Source of the DNA: Paraburkholderia rhizosphaerae
GTDB taxonomy: Bacteria > Pseudomonadota > Gammaproteobacteria > Burkholderiales > Burkholderiaceae
DNA length: 64,000 nucleotides
Assembly: GCF_004366595.1 (NCBI RefSeq)
Contig: NZ_SORE01000012.1
Coordinates: 1 to 64,000, forward strand
Direction of reading: 5' to 3'
This document shows positions 17,804 through 26,411 of this stretch, piece by piece. The notes below the pieces were generated by a model. The model saw only the letters and a program-made list of their open reading frames with translations, was not told where the DNA came from and did no database searches. Every line of letters begins with the position of its first letter. Within the stretch, counting starts at the first letter, position 1. Position numbers and translations under genes: made by a program.

Positions 17804-18667
17804 ATGAGTATTCTCAACCTTTCCGCCTACCAGTTCGCGACGCTCGACGCGATCGCGCAATGGCGCCCGCTCGTCAAGGCGCGCTGCGATGCGCTCGGGC
17901 TGCGCGGCACGATCCTGCTCGCGCCGGAGGGCATCAATCTGTTTATCGCGGGCACGCATGACAACGTGCGCGCGTTTATCGACTACATCCGTCACGACGC
18001 GCTGTTCGAAGGCAAATTCGCGAGCTTGCAATTCAAGGAAAGCGTGTCGGCCACACAGCCGTTTCGCCGGATGCTGGTTAAACTCAAGCGCGAAATCATC
18101 ACGATGAAAAAGCCGGCGATCCGTCCGGAACTCGGCCGCGCGCCATCGGTCGATGCGCGTACGCTGAAGAGCTGGCTCGATCGCGGCCACGACGATGCGG
18201 GGCGCCCGGTCGTGATGCTCGACACGCGCAACGCGTTCGAAGTCGATGTCGGCACGTTCGACGATGCGCTCGACTACCGGATCAGCAAGTTCAGCGAGTT
18301 TCCGGAAATGATCGAACAGCATCGCGCCGACCTCGAAGGCAAGACGGTGGTGTCGTTCTGCACCGGCGGGATTCGCTGCGAGAAGGCCGCGATCCATATG
18401 AAGGACGTCGGCATCGACCACGTCTATCAGCTCGAAGGCGGCATTCTGAAGTACTTCGAGGAAGTCGGCGGCGCGCACTATCACGGCGAGTGCTTCGTCT
18501 TCGACTACCGCACCGCGCTGGACCCCGCGCTCGCACCGACGGCCACCGTGCAGTGCTTCGGCTGCCGTGCGGTCGTCACGCCGGAGGGCCAGCGCTCGCC
18601 GTTCTACGTGCCGGGCAAAACCTGCGCCGCGTGCCATCCGCAGCGCGACGGCGCACGCGCCGCGTGA
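17804..18667 (+). CDS. trhO: Oxygen-dependent tRNA uridine-34 hydroxylase (rhodanese-fold)
   Basis: TrhO (formerly YceA) hydroxylates U34 of tRNAs on the way to 5-methoxyuridine or cmo5U. The 287-residue product has the N-terminal acylphosphatase-like domain (GLRGTILLAPEGINLFIAGT) and a rhodanese domain with the active loop FCTGGIRCEKAA, Cys at about 186 and 191. A C-terminal cysteine-rich tail follows (CFGCRAVVTPEGQ, then GKTCAACH), typical of the longer family members. The start is fixed by the conserved N-terminus. It is followed at once by gluQ, also a tRNA-modifying enzyme, so the two probably form an operon. Confidence 0.92.
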   Translation: MSILNLSAYQFATLDAIAQWRPLVKARCDALGLRGTILLAPEGINLFIAGTHDNVRAFIDYIRHDALFEGKFASLQFKESVSATQPFRRMLVKLKREIITMKKPAIRPELGRAPSVDARTLKSWLDRGHDDAGRPVVMLDTRNAFEVDVGTFDDALDYRISKFSEFPEMIEQHRADLEGKTVVSFCTGGIRCEKAAIHMKDVGIDHVYQLEGGILKYFEEVGGAHYHGECFVFDYRTALDPALAPTATVQCFGCRAVVTPEGQRSPFYVPGKTCAACHPQRDGARAA

Positions 18668-18668
18668 T

Positions 18669-19640
18669 GTGACCGAGCCCGCCTATCGCGGCCGCTTTGC
18701 GCCGTCGCCGACCGGACCGCTGCACTTCGGCTCGCTGGTCAGCGCGCTTGCGAGTTGGCTCGATGCACGCGCGCATCATGGCTGCTGGCTCGTGCGCATC
18801 GAAGATATCGACGAGCCGCGCAGCGTGCCCGGCGCGGCCGACGATATCCTCGCGACGCTCGAGCGGTTCGGCATGCGCGCGGATGAGCCGCCGGTCTGGC
18901 AAAGCCGCCGCACCGCATACTACGAGCGCGCGTTCGCTCAGTTGCACGCAGCCGGTCTGATCTATCCGTGCGGCTGCACGCGCAAGGAAATCGCCGACTC
19001 GCTGGTGCAGGCGCATGCGCGACATACGACGCTCGCGTATCCAGGCACCTGCCGCGGCGGTCTGCATGGGAGACCCCCGCGCGCATGGCGTCTGCGTGTA
19101 CCGGAGGACGCGAGCGCGGTCGCAAAGGTGCACACAACCGCAAACCTGGCCGTGAGCGCCGCAGCAAACCGCGCAGCGGACAACCCCGCGGTGATCCGCT
19201 TCGACGACCGCTGGCAAGGCCCGCAAAGCCAGAACCTCGCGACCGAAGTCGGCGACTTCGTGCTGTTTCGCGCGGATGGCCAGTGGGCGTATCAACTCGC
19301 GGTGGTGGTCGACGATGCCGATGCCGGCATCACGCACATCGTGCGCGGCGCGGATCTGCTCGATTCGACCGCGCGGCAGATTTACCTGCAGCGCTGCCTC
19401 GGCGTGCCGACGCCGTCGTATCTGCACGTGCCGGTGGTCGTCAACGAACACGGCGAGAAGCTCAGCAAGCAAACCGGCGCGCAAGCGCTCGACGCAAACC
19501 GGCCGCTCGATGCACTGCAAGCCGCCGCGCGTCATCTCGGACTTGATCTGCCCGCTGGGGCGACTGCTTCAGTCGATGCGTTCCACGCAGCGGCCATTCC
19601 AGCATGGGCAGCTCGCATCGACGCGATACAAAAACGGTGA
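18669..19640 (+). CDS. gluQ: Glutamyl-queuosine tRNA(Asp) synthetase
   Basis: GluQ-RS attaches glutamate to queuosine 34 of tRNA-Asp and lacks the anticodon-binding domain of GluRS. The 323-residue product has the HIGH-type motif FAPSPTGPLHFGS at residues 9-21, a zinc-binding PCGCTRKE near residue 100, and the KMSKS-type KLSKQ near 264. Its length matches the truncated paralogue. I chose GTG 18669, one base after the trhO stop, because MTEPAYRGRFAPS is the natural N-terminus. The frame is open 34 codons further upstream inside trhO, without resemblance to the family. Confidence 0.93.
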   Translation: MTEPAYRGRFAPSPTGPLHFGSLVSALASWLDARAHHGCWLVRIEDIDEPRSVPGAADDILATLERFGMRADEPPVWQSRRTAYYERAFAQLHAAGLIYPCGCTRKEIADSLVQAHARHTTLAYPGTCRGGLHGRPPRAWRLRVPEDASAVAKVHTTANLAVSAAANRAADNPAVIRFDDRWQGPQSQNLATEVGDFVLFRADGQWAYQLAVVVDDADAGITHIVRGADLLDSTARQIYLQRCLGVPTPSYLHVPVVVNEHGEKLSKQTGAQALDANRPLDALQAAARHLGLDLPAGATASVDAFHAAAIPAWAARIDAIQKR

Positions 19641-19667
19641 CGCCGCGCGCAAGCGCGCGCCGCGCGG

Positions 19668-20423
19668 TCAGAAACTCTCCGCGAACGGCCGCAAGTCGAG
19701 TTCATGAGTCCATGCGGAACGATGCTGCTGATGCAGATACCAGTACGCATCGGCAATCGCTTCGATTTGCAGCATGCCGTCCGGGCCCTTCCTGTCGGCG
19801 AGATCCGGCACCCGCGTCAGAACTTTCTCGCCGTGAATCGAACCGTCGATCACGACATGCGCGACATGAAGTCCTTGCGGCTGAAATTCGCGAGCCAGCG
19901 ACTGGCTGACCATCCGTAAGCCGGCCTTGGCGGCCGCAAAGGCGGCGAACTGCGGCCGGCCGCGCAACGACGCGGTCGCTCCGGTAAAGAGAATCGTGCC
20001 GCGGCCGCGCGCGAGCATCGAGCGGGCCACTTCGCGGCCAAATATAAAGCCGCCGAGGCAGCAGACTCGCCACGCGTCCTCGAAGCTTGCACTATCGAGT
20101 TCAAGGGTCGGCGCCCAGCGCGCGCTGCCCGCGTTGTACACGCCGACTTCCAGCGCACCGATATTGTCGATATGCGCGAGGATGTCGATCAGATCGCGCT
20201 CGCTCGTCACGTCGCCGGGCGCCGCCAGTGCGGCGCCGCCGGTCGCCTCGATCGCGCGCACGACCTCGGCGAGCCGTTGCGGCGAGCGGCCGGTGACGAC
20301 CGCGGTCAGCCCCTCGTTCGCAAAGCGCTGCGCGACCGCGGCGCCCGTGCCGTGCAACGCGCCGACGCCCACGACCCACGCGAGCTTCGTTTCGTGTCCG
20401 CTTCCGGTTTCATTTCCCGTCAT
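19668..20423 (-). CDS. Atypical short-chain dehydrogenase/reductase lacking the catalytic Ser-Tyr pair
   Basis: This 251-residue Rossmann-fold SDR-family protein has the cofactor motif GALHGTG near residue 21 and the structural NAG in YNAGSARW. Where classical SDRs have Ser-x12-Tyr-x3-Lys, the sequence reads FTGATASLRGRPQFAAFAAA then K. The Lys is kept, the Tyr position is Phe, and the Ser position is Ala. It should therefore bind NAD(P) but may not perform standard ketone/alcohol chemistry. It is convergent with gluQ and stands alone. The substrate is unknown. Confidence 0.85.
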   Translation of the reverse strand: MTGNETGSGHETKLAWVVGVGALHGTGAAVAQRFANEGLTAVVTGRSPQRLAEVVRAIEATGGAALAAPGDVTSERDLIDILAHIDNIGALEVGVYNAGSARWAPTLELDSASFEDAWRVCCLGGFIFGREVARSMLARGRGTILFTGATASLRGRPQFAAFAAAKAGLRMVSQSLAREFQPQGLHVAHVVIDGSIHGEKVLTRVPDLADRKGPDGMLQIEAIADAYWYLHQQHRSAWTHELDLRPFAESF

Positions 20424-20655
20424 GATCCGCTCCGTTCAGCCGGCAACGCTTGCCGCGTCGCCGCGCCTCGCCCGACTCCACCCGGCGCGCGCAAGCGATT
20501 GAATGCGGCTGCGCCGGGCGACCGTCTAACATCGTAGGCGAAGCGTGCGGACCGCGCTTGCGGGCGCGCGATCGGCAACCGGCGTGCGCGATGCGATGGA
20601 TCGCCGCGCGAAGCGCATGCAAAGCGTCGCAGCGGAGCGCTGTTGTTTGCGCCCG

Positions 20656-22365
20656 TCAGCGCAGCCTGAAGCGGCCGACCATTTCCTTGAGCGAGCGAGC
20701 CTGATCGTCGAGCGACTTCGCGGCAGCCGTCGCCTGCTCGACGAGCGCCGCATTCTGCTGCGTGCCCGCATCCATCTGCGACACCGCGAGATTGATCTCT
20801 TCGATGCCCGAGCTCTGCTCGGCGGACGCGGCGGAAATTTCGCCCATGATGTCGGTCACGCGTTTGACCGCCTTGACGACTTCGTCCATCGTCTGCCCGG
20901 CATCCTTCGCAAGCTGCGACCCGTTGTTCGCGCGCTCGACCGACGCGCCGATCAGCGCCTTGATTTCCTTCGCCGCCGACGCGCTGCGCTGCGCGAGATT
21001 GCGCACCTCGCCCGCGACCACCGAGAAACCGCGGCCCTCCTCGCCCGCGCGCGCGGCCTCGACGGCGGCGTTCAACGCAAGGATGTTGGTCTGGAATGCG
21101 ATCCCCTCGATCACTCCGATGATGTCGCCGATGCTTTTCGCGCTTTCGTTGATCTCGTTCATCGTCGCGACCACGCGGCCGACCACGTCGCCACCCTGCT
21201 CCGCGATCGCCGATGCGTTGTCCGCGAGCGTGCGCGCCTGCTTCGCGTTGTCGGCGTTCTGCCGCACGGTAGACGTCAGTTCTTCCATGCTGGTCGCGGT
21301 GCGCTCGAGCGCCATCGCCTGCTGCTCGGTGCGCTGCGACAGGTCAAGGTTGCCCATCGAGATCTCGCTGGACGCGGACGCAATCGCCTCGGCGCTCGCC
21401 GCAATATCGGCGACGGTCGTCGACAGGCCGCGTTGCATCGCGGACAACGCGGACAGCATGCTCGACGTATCGCGCTTGCCGAGCGCGATACCGTTGGACA
21501 AATCGCCGGCGGCGATGCGACTCGCAATCTCCTTCGCGTACGCGGGTTCGCCGCCAAGTTGCCGCGCGAGGCGCCGCACGACCCATTCGCTGATCACAAA
21601 CACGAGCACGATCAGCGCGAGCGTCGCCGCGGCGATCATCACGAACGACGAGCGGAAGATGAATGACGACGCATCGATGGTCGCCTTCGCGGCGGTGCCC
21701 TGCTGGGCGACCACTGCGTCGACGAGTTTCTCGAGCTTGCCCGTTTCGACGAGCAGCGACACGTCCTGCATGCCGACCTGCCAGTTCATCTGCGACAGGT
21801 CCAGCGGCTGCGCCTGCACGAGCTTCACGAAGTCGCGCAGGTGCCCGCTCCATGCGGCCACCGCCGCCGTGAATTTTTTCTGCTGGTCGGCCGCGGCGGA
21901 TGTGGTTGCATACTGCTGCAGCGTTTTCAGCTCAGCGTTCAGCGCGGTAAGCCCTTTGTCGATATCCGCGCCGAGTTCGTCGCGCTCCTTCGCGGTGGTC
22001 GCGGTCAGCAGCATCTTCTGGGCGCGGCTCGCGCGCAGCATCTCGCCGCGCGCTTCCTCGGCTGCGCGGTTCGCCACGTAACCCTGCTCGTAGATGGACC
22101 TCGTCGAGCCGTTCAGGCGACTGATCTGCGTGAGTGCAAACACGCCGATCGCGAGCGTGCCGATCAGCAGCACCGCGAATGCCACGCGCAGCGTGGCCTT
22201 GACGGACAGGCCGGCGCGGCGCGCGGCGCTTGACGTCCCGGATGCCCCGGATGTCCCGGATGCACCTGACGCACGCTGTGCGCGCTGTGTCGATGGTCTG
22301 CCTGCTGTATTGCCTGCCGATGCAAGCGCGTCGTCTGGCCGATCCCCCAGCGCAACTGTTTTCAT
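20656..22365 (-). CDS. Methyl-accepting chemotaxis protein
   Basis: This inner-membrane chemoreceptor of 569 residues signals through CheA/CheW. From the N-terminus it has a 55-residue cytoplasmic extension rich in Gly, Ser and Ala (GASGTSGASGTS), TM1 (about 60-79), a four-helix-bundle periplasmic domain of about 145 residues, TM2 (about 225-248), HAMP, and a methyl-accepting domain. The kinase-control hairpin tip is EGIAFQTNILALNAAVEAAR. No C-terminal NWETF-type CheR tether is present; it ends MVGRFRLR. The start at 22365 has GGGGGAT upstream. A FliA-type promoter lies 66 bases before the start codon. The ligand cannot be predicted. Confidence 0.93.
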   Translation of the reverse strand: MKTVALGDRPDDALASAGNTAGRPSTQRAQRASGASGTSGASGTSSAARRAGLSVKATLRVAFAVLLIGTLAIGVFALTQISRLNGSTRSIYEQGYVANRAAEEARGEMLRASRAQKMLLTATTAKERDELGADIDKGLTALNAELKTLQQYATTSAAADQQKKFTAAVAAWSGHLRDFVKLVQAQPLDLSQMNWQVGMQDVSLLVETGKLEKLVDAVVAQQGTAAKATIDASSFIFRSSFVMIAAATLALIVLVFVISEWVVRRLARQLGGEPAYAKEIASRIAAGDLSNGIALGKRDTSSMLSALSAMQRGLSTTVADIAASAEAIASASSEISMGNLDLSQRTEQQAMALERTATSMEELTSTVRQNADNAKQARTLADNASAIAEQGGDVVGRVVATMNEINESAKSIGDIIGVIEGIAFQTNILALNAAVEAARAGEEGRGFSVVAGEVRNLAQRSASAAKEIKALIGASVERANNGSQLAKDAGQTMDEVVKAVKRVTDIMGEISAASAEQSSGIEEINLAVSQMDAGTQQNAALVEQATAAAKSLDDQARSLKEMVGRFRLR

Positions 22366-22780
22366 AGGTAATCCCCCCGAATCGAACTGCCGGAACGGTC
22401 GGATCCAGCAGCCTTTCAACTCATTACAGGACTACGGCAAGCGGGGCTCGTTCTTTAAATTGGCCACCGCACCGCCGTCGTCCCCTCACGCCGCCTCTTG
22501 AGCCGCGCGACCGGTGTTATACCCAGACAAAATCACGCGGTCAGCCCCTTCCAGGTGCAAAGTGGCGCCGGATTCACGCGGCTGGTGCCAAATCGACGTC
22601 CGGCGATGTCCGATTCGCGATAAAAATTGGCAGAACAACTCCCTCGCGCCACATTACAATTCATCGCACACGATCCTTCACCGACCCTGCAACCGCGCCG
22701 TATGTTTGCTGCATGCGTGGTCCGCGGCGGTAAAGGCAAGCCCGTGTATGCCGTTCAGCCACCCCGAACCCAACGATCCA
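22366..22780. other. Divergent gap between the chemoreceptor and Fsr-type pump
   Basis: Apart from the FliA-type promoter described separately, I see no gene in these 415 bases. Frames entering the fsr gene from upstream have alternative in-frame starts at 22514 and 22748. No confident promoter for the pump was found. Confidence 0.4.
22431..22457 (-). promoter_or_regulatory. FliA (sigma-28) type promoter for the chemoreceptor gene
   Basis: On the - strand TAAA (22457-22454), then 15 bases, then GCCGTAGT (22438-22431) matches the flagellar sigma consensus TAAA-N15-GCCGATAA in both core elements and in exact spacing. The predicted start of transcription is around 22424, giving a leader of roughly 60 bases to the GGGGGAT ribosome site. 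Chemoreceptors are classic class-3 flagellar genes, so the context fits. Confidence 0.65.
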
Positions 22781-24016
22781 ATGGAAACGAGCCTCGACAA
22801 ACGCACTCTTGCCGGCGCATCCGCCACCGCCAGCGTGGTCAAGGCGCCGCGCACCGTCTATTCGATCCTCGGCGCGATCAGCTTCTCGCATCTGATGAAC
22901 GACATGATCCAGTCGTTGATCCTCGCGATCTATCCGATGCTGAAGTCGAACTTCGCGCTGTCGTTTGCGCAGATCGGCCTGATCACGCTGACCTATCAGA
23001 TCACCGCGTCGCTGCTGCAGCCGCTGATCGGCATCTACACCGACAAACATCCGAAACCGTACTCGCTGCCGGTCGGCATGGGCTTTACGCTGGCCGGTCT
23101 GTTGCTGATGTCGGTCGCACCGGACTTCGGTGTGCTGCTGGTTGCGGCGGCGCTGGTCGGATGCGGATCGTCGGTGTTTCATCCGGAATCGTCGCGGGTC
23201 GCGCGAATGGCGTCGGGCGGCCGTCACGGCCTCGCGCAGTCGCTGTTCCAGGTGGGCGGCAATGCGGGCACGTCGCTCGGGCCGCTGCTCGCCGCGCTGA
23301 TCGTGATCCCGCACGGCCAGCGCAGCATCGCGTGGTTCTCGGTCGCGGCGCTGGTTGGCATCGTCGTGCTCGCGCAGGTGAGCCGCTGGTACAGCCAGCA
23401 TCCGGCGACGAAGAAGGCGCGCACGGGCGTTGCGCGACCCGCGCTCGCGCGCGGCAAGATCGCATTGGCGATGAGCGTGCTGGTGATGCTGGTGTTCTCG
23501 AAGTATTTCTATCTGGCGAGCATCAACAGTTACTTCACGTTCTATCTGATCGACCGGTTCCATCTGCCGGTGCAGGCCGCGCAGATCCATCTGTTCGTCT
23601 TTCTCGCGGCCGTCGCGGCCGGCACGGTGATCGGCGGTCCGATCGGCGACCGGATTGGCCGCAAGTACGTGATCTGGGTGTCGATCCTCGGCGCGGCGCC
23701 GTTCACGCTGTTGCTGCCGTATGCGAATCTGTTCTGGACCGGCGTGGTGACGGTGGTGATCGGTATCGTGATCGCATCCGCGTTCTCGGCCATTCTGGTG
23801 TATGCACAGGAGTTGATTCCCGGCAAGGTCGGCATGGTCGCGGGACTCTTTTTCGGCTTCGCGTTCGGCCTCGGCGGAGTCGGCGCCGCGGTGCTCGGCC
23901 AGTTGGCGGACGCGACCAGCATCGCATACGTGTACAAGGTGTGCTCGTTCCTGCCGCTGCTCGGCATCCTGACGGTATTTTTGCCGGACATCGAGGGCAG
24001 GCGCGCGAAGGCATAG
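22781..24016 (+). CDS. MFS transporter, fosmidomycin-resistance (Fsr) family
   Basis: The product is a 411-residue, twelve-helix major facilitator closely resembling Fsr, a proton-driven efflux pump. Recognisable family segments are ISFSHLMNDMIQSLILAIYP in helix 1, GIYTDKHPKPYSLPVGMGFT after helix 2, and FHPESSRVARMASGGRHGLA between helices 4 and 5. The start METSLDKR was chosen because it gives normal length; ATG 22748 is an alternative. An intrinsic terminator follows 39 bases after the stop. Actual substrates are unproved; the name reflects family resemblance. Confidence 0.88.
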   Translation: METSLDKRTLAGASATASVVKAPRTVYSILGAISFSHLMNDMIQSLILAIYPMLKSNFALSFAQIGLITLTYQITASLLQPLIGIYTDKHPKPYSLPVGMGFTLAGLLLMSVAPDFGVLLVAAALVGCGSSVFHPESSRVARMASGGRHGLAQSLFQVGGNAGTSLGPLLAALIVIPHGQRSIAWFSVAALVGIVVLAQVSRWYSQHPATKKARTGVARPALARGKIALAMSVLVMLVFSKYFYLASINSYFTFYLIDRFHLPVQAAQIHLFVFLAAVAAGTVIGGPIGDRIGRKYVIWVSILGAAPFTLLLPYANLFWTGVVTVVIGIVIASAFSAILVYAQELIPGKVGMVAGLFFGFAFGLGGVGAAVLGQLADATSIAYVYKVCSFLPLLGILTVFLPDIEGRRAKA

Positions 24017-24055
24017 ACGCACTGCTGCTGACAGTTGCCGCCCATCCGCATGAGG

Positions 24056-24081
24056 GGCGCCGCATTCGCGGCGCCTTTTTT
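24056..24081 (+). terminator. Intrinsic terminator after the Fsr-type gene
   Basis: GGCGCCGC (24056-24063), loop ATTC, GCGGCGCC (24068-24075), then six T. This is an 8-bp perfect GC stem with a T-run, 39 bases past the stop codon. Confidence 0.9.
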
Positions 24082-24093
24082 CTTGTGGCCGCC

Positions 24094-24153
24094 GTGACTG
24101 ATATTTCTGACATTCCACACGGTTTGGGGCGAAATGTCAGATATTTCAGTCAT
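24094..24153. repeat. 21-bp inverted repeat with 18-base spacer, operator-like
   Basis: The left arm (24094-24114) contains TGACTGATATTTCTGACATT and the right arm (24133-24153) contains AATGTCAGATATTTCAGTCA. They pair as an inverted repeat with three mismatches, and both also carry the direct octamer GATATTTC. The element is AT-rich, lies beyond the fsr terminator and about 205 bases upstream of prpE. It lacks a following T-run, so I favour a regulator site over a terminator. The regulator is unknown. Confidence 0.55.
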
Positions 24154-24358
24154 CCGCGCGATATGCAAGGACGCGCATGCGCGTCGCGAACGGCTTCTGT
24201 TTCACACTGCACGCCGTCATGGTGAACCCGCGTTGTCCGCGCATTCCCTGCTGCTCCATACTGTGCGCGACACCATCTGGGCACACCGATTGCAACCCGG
24301 CATCGGTTAGCCAACCCGTTGATCTATCTGGGGCCGCGAGCCCGAAGGATCGCCGCCG
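24154..24358. other. prpE upstream region
   Basis: Together with the terminator and inverted repeat this completes the 342-base gap between the pump and prpE. I see no gene and no strong sigma-70 promoter. A GAAGGATC ribosome site precedes the prpE ATG. Confidence 0.35.
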
Positions 24359-26287
24359 ATGACCCGCTACCGCGAATTCCACCGCCGATCGATCGAAGCG
24401 CCCGACGCGTTCTGGCGCGACGAGGCCGCGCGTATTCACTGGCATAAGGCGTTCGATACCGTGCTCGATCGTTCGGACCCGCCGTTTGCGCGCTGGTTCG
24501 TCGGTGGCCAGACCAATCTGTGCCATAACGCGGTCGACCGCCATCTCGCGCAGCGTGCGCAGCAACAGGCGCTGATCTATGTGTCGACGGAAACCGGCAT
24601 CGAGCGGCGCTACACGTACGCGGAACTGCACGCGGAAGTGAACCGGATGGCCGCGGTGATGCAGTCGCTCGGCGTCGCGCGCGGCGACCGCGTGCTGATC
24701 TATCTGCCGATGATTCCCGAGGCCGCATTCGCGATGCTCGCGTGCGCGCGCATCGGTGCGATTCACTCGGTGGTATTCGGCGGCTTCGCGGCGCCGAACC
24801 TCGCCGTGCGCATCGACGATGCGAAACCGGTGCTGATTGTCACCGCCGATGCGGGCGCGCGTGGCGGCAAAGTGATCGACTACGCGCCGCTGATCGACGA
24901 AGCGCTCGCGCGCGCCGCGCACAAAACACCGCGCGTGCTGATGATCGACCGCCAGCTTGCGCCGGAAAAATTCAGTGCACCGTATCTGATCGACTACGAA
25001 CCGCTACGCGAGCAGTTCTTCGACGTGCATGTGCCGTGCGCATGGCTCGAATCGAACGAACCGTCGTACGTGCTGTACACGTCGGGCACGACGGGGCGGC
25101 CCAAGGGCGTGCAGCGTGACGTCGGCGGCTACGCGGTCGCGCTCGCCGCATCGATGGAGTACATCTTCGAAGGCCGTGCCGGCGACACGATGTTCACCGC
25201 GTCCGATATCGGCTGGGTGGTCGGACACAGCTACATCATTTACGCGCCGCTGATCGCGGGTCTGACCACGGTGATGTATGAAGGCACGCCGATCCGCCCG
25301 GACGGCGGCATCTGGTGGCGTCTGGTCGAGCAATACGGGATCAACCTGATGTTCACCGCACCGACCGCGCTACGCGTGCTGAAAAAACAGGACCCGGCGT
25401 TGATGAAACGCGCCGATCTGTCGAGCCTGCGCGCGCTCTTTCTTGCCGGCGAGCCGCTCGACGAGCCGACCGCCGCGTGGGTTGCGCAATCGCTCGGCAA
25501 GCCGGTCGTCGATAACTACTGGCAGACGGAAACGGGTTGGCCGATTCTCGCGATCCAGCGCGGCGTCGAAGCGCTGACGCCGAAACCCGGTTCGCCTGGC
25601 GTGCCGGTCTACGGCTACAACGTGACGCTGCGCGACGAAGTGACTGGCGAACCGTGCGCGTCCGGCGAAAAGGGCGTGATTACGCTTGCGTATCCGCTGC
25701 CGCCCGGCTGCATGTCGACGGTGTGGGGCGACGATGCGCGTTTTGTCAGCACGTATTGGTCACAAGGCGGCACAAACAGCGGGGCGAACGAGCAACACGA
25801 ATACGTCTACTCGACGTTCGATTGGGGTGTGCAGGACGACAACGGCTACGTGACGATTCTCGGTCGCACCGACGACGTGATCAACGTCGCCGGCCACCGG
25901 CTGGGTACACGGGAAATCGAAGAAGCGCTGTCGGGCCACCACGCGGTCGCCGAGGTCGCGGTAGTCGGCGTGAACGATCCATTGAAAGGACAGGTCGCGG
26001 TCGCCTTCGCGGTACTGCGCGATGCGGACCGCTACGCGCCGGGCGATGCGCGCGCCGCGCTCGAAGCAGAGCTGAGCGCGATGGTGGACCGGCAGTTGGG
26101 ATCGATTGCGCGGCCGGCGCGCGTGCATGTCGTGTCGATGCTGCCGAAGACGCGTTCCGGCAAACTGCTACGCCGCGCGATCGCGGCGCTCGCTGAAGGG
26201 CGCGAACCTGGCGATTTGCCGACTATCGAAGATCCGGCCGCGTTACAGCAGATTCGCGATGCGTTGCAGGTGGCCGCACGACGCTAG
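24359..26287 (+). CDS. prpE: Propionate--CoA ligase
   Basis: PrpE activates propionate to propionyl-CoA via propionyl-AMP. The 642-residue product is a full-length member of the ACS/PrpE branch of the AMP-forming superfamily. Visible are the N-terminal linker WHKAFDTVLDRSDPPFARWF, the P-loop YTSGTTGRPKGVQRDVGGYA, the adenylate motif DNYWQTETGWPI, GRTDDVINVAGHRLGTREIE (hinge), and the C-terminal LPKTRSGKLLRR with the acetylatable Lys near residue 602. The window has no other methylcitrate-cycle genes, so it is a detached prpE. Acetyl-CoA synthetase is less likely given the WHKAF-type N-terminus and ACS-unlike pocket. Confidence 0.9.
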   Translation: MTRYREFHRRSIEAPDAFWRDEAARIHWHKAFDTVLDRSDPPFARWFVGGQTNLCHNAVDRHLAQRAQQQALIYVSTETGIERRYTYAELHAEVNRMAAVMQSLGVARGDRVLIYLPMIPEAAFAMLACARIGAIHSVVFGGFAAPNLAVRIDDAKPVLIVTADAGARGGKVIDYAPLIDEALARAAHKTPRVLMIDRQLAPEKFSAPYLIDYEPLREQFFDVHVPCAWLESNEPSYVLYTSGTTGRPKGVQRDVGGYAVALAASMEYIFEGRAGDTMFTASDIGWVVGHSYIIYAPLIAGLTTVMYEGTPIRPDGGIWWRLVEQYGINLMFTAPTALRVLKKQDPALMKRADLSSLRALFLAGEPLDEPTAAWVAQSLGKPVVDNYWQTETGWPILAIQRGVEALTPKPGSPGVPVYGYNVTLRDEVTGEPCASGEKGVITLAYPLPPGCMSTVWGDDARFVSTYWSQGGTNSGANEQHEYVYSTFDWGVQDDNGYVTILGRTDDVINVAGHRLGTREIEEALSGHHAVAEVAVVGVNDPLKGQVAVAFAVLRDADRYAPGDARAALEAELSAMVDRQLGSIARPARVHVVSMLPKTRSGKLLRRAIAALAEGREPGDLPTIEDPAALQQIRDALQVAARR

Positions 26288-26411
26288 CGCGTGCGGCACG
26301 CGAGCAGCGCGCCGTGCTTATACGCGTGCCTGATAGCGCGCGTGACCGTGAAACGAAATGGCGCCGCGTAACCATGCAGTCGAGGCGCTGCACTACCTCC
26401 GCACTACCTCA

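Noticed and set aside
24094..24153. A second intrinsic terminator after the MFS pump
   Set aside because: The arms are AT-rich, the loop is 18 bases and no T-run follows. A perfect GC hairpin with six T already lies just upstream.
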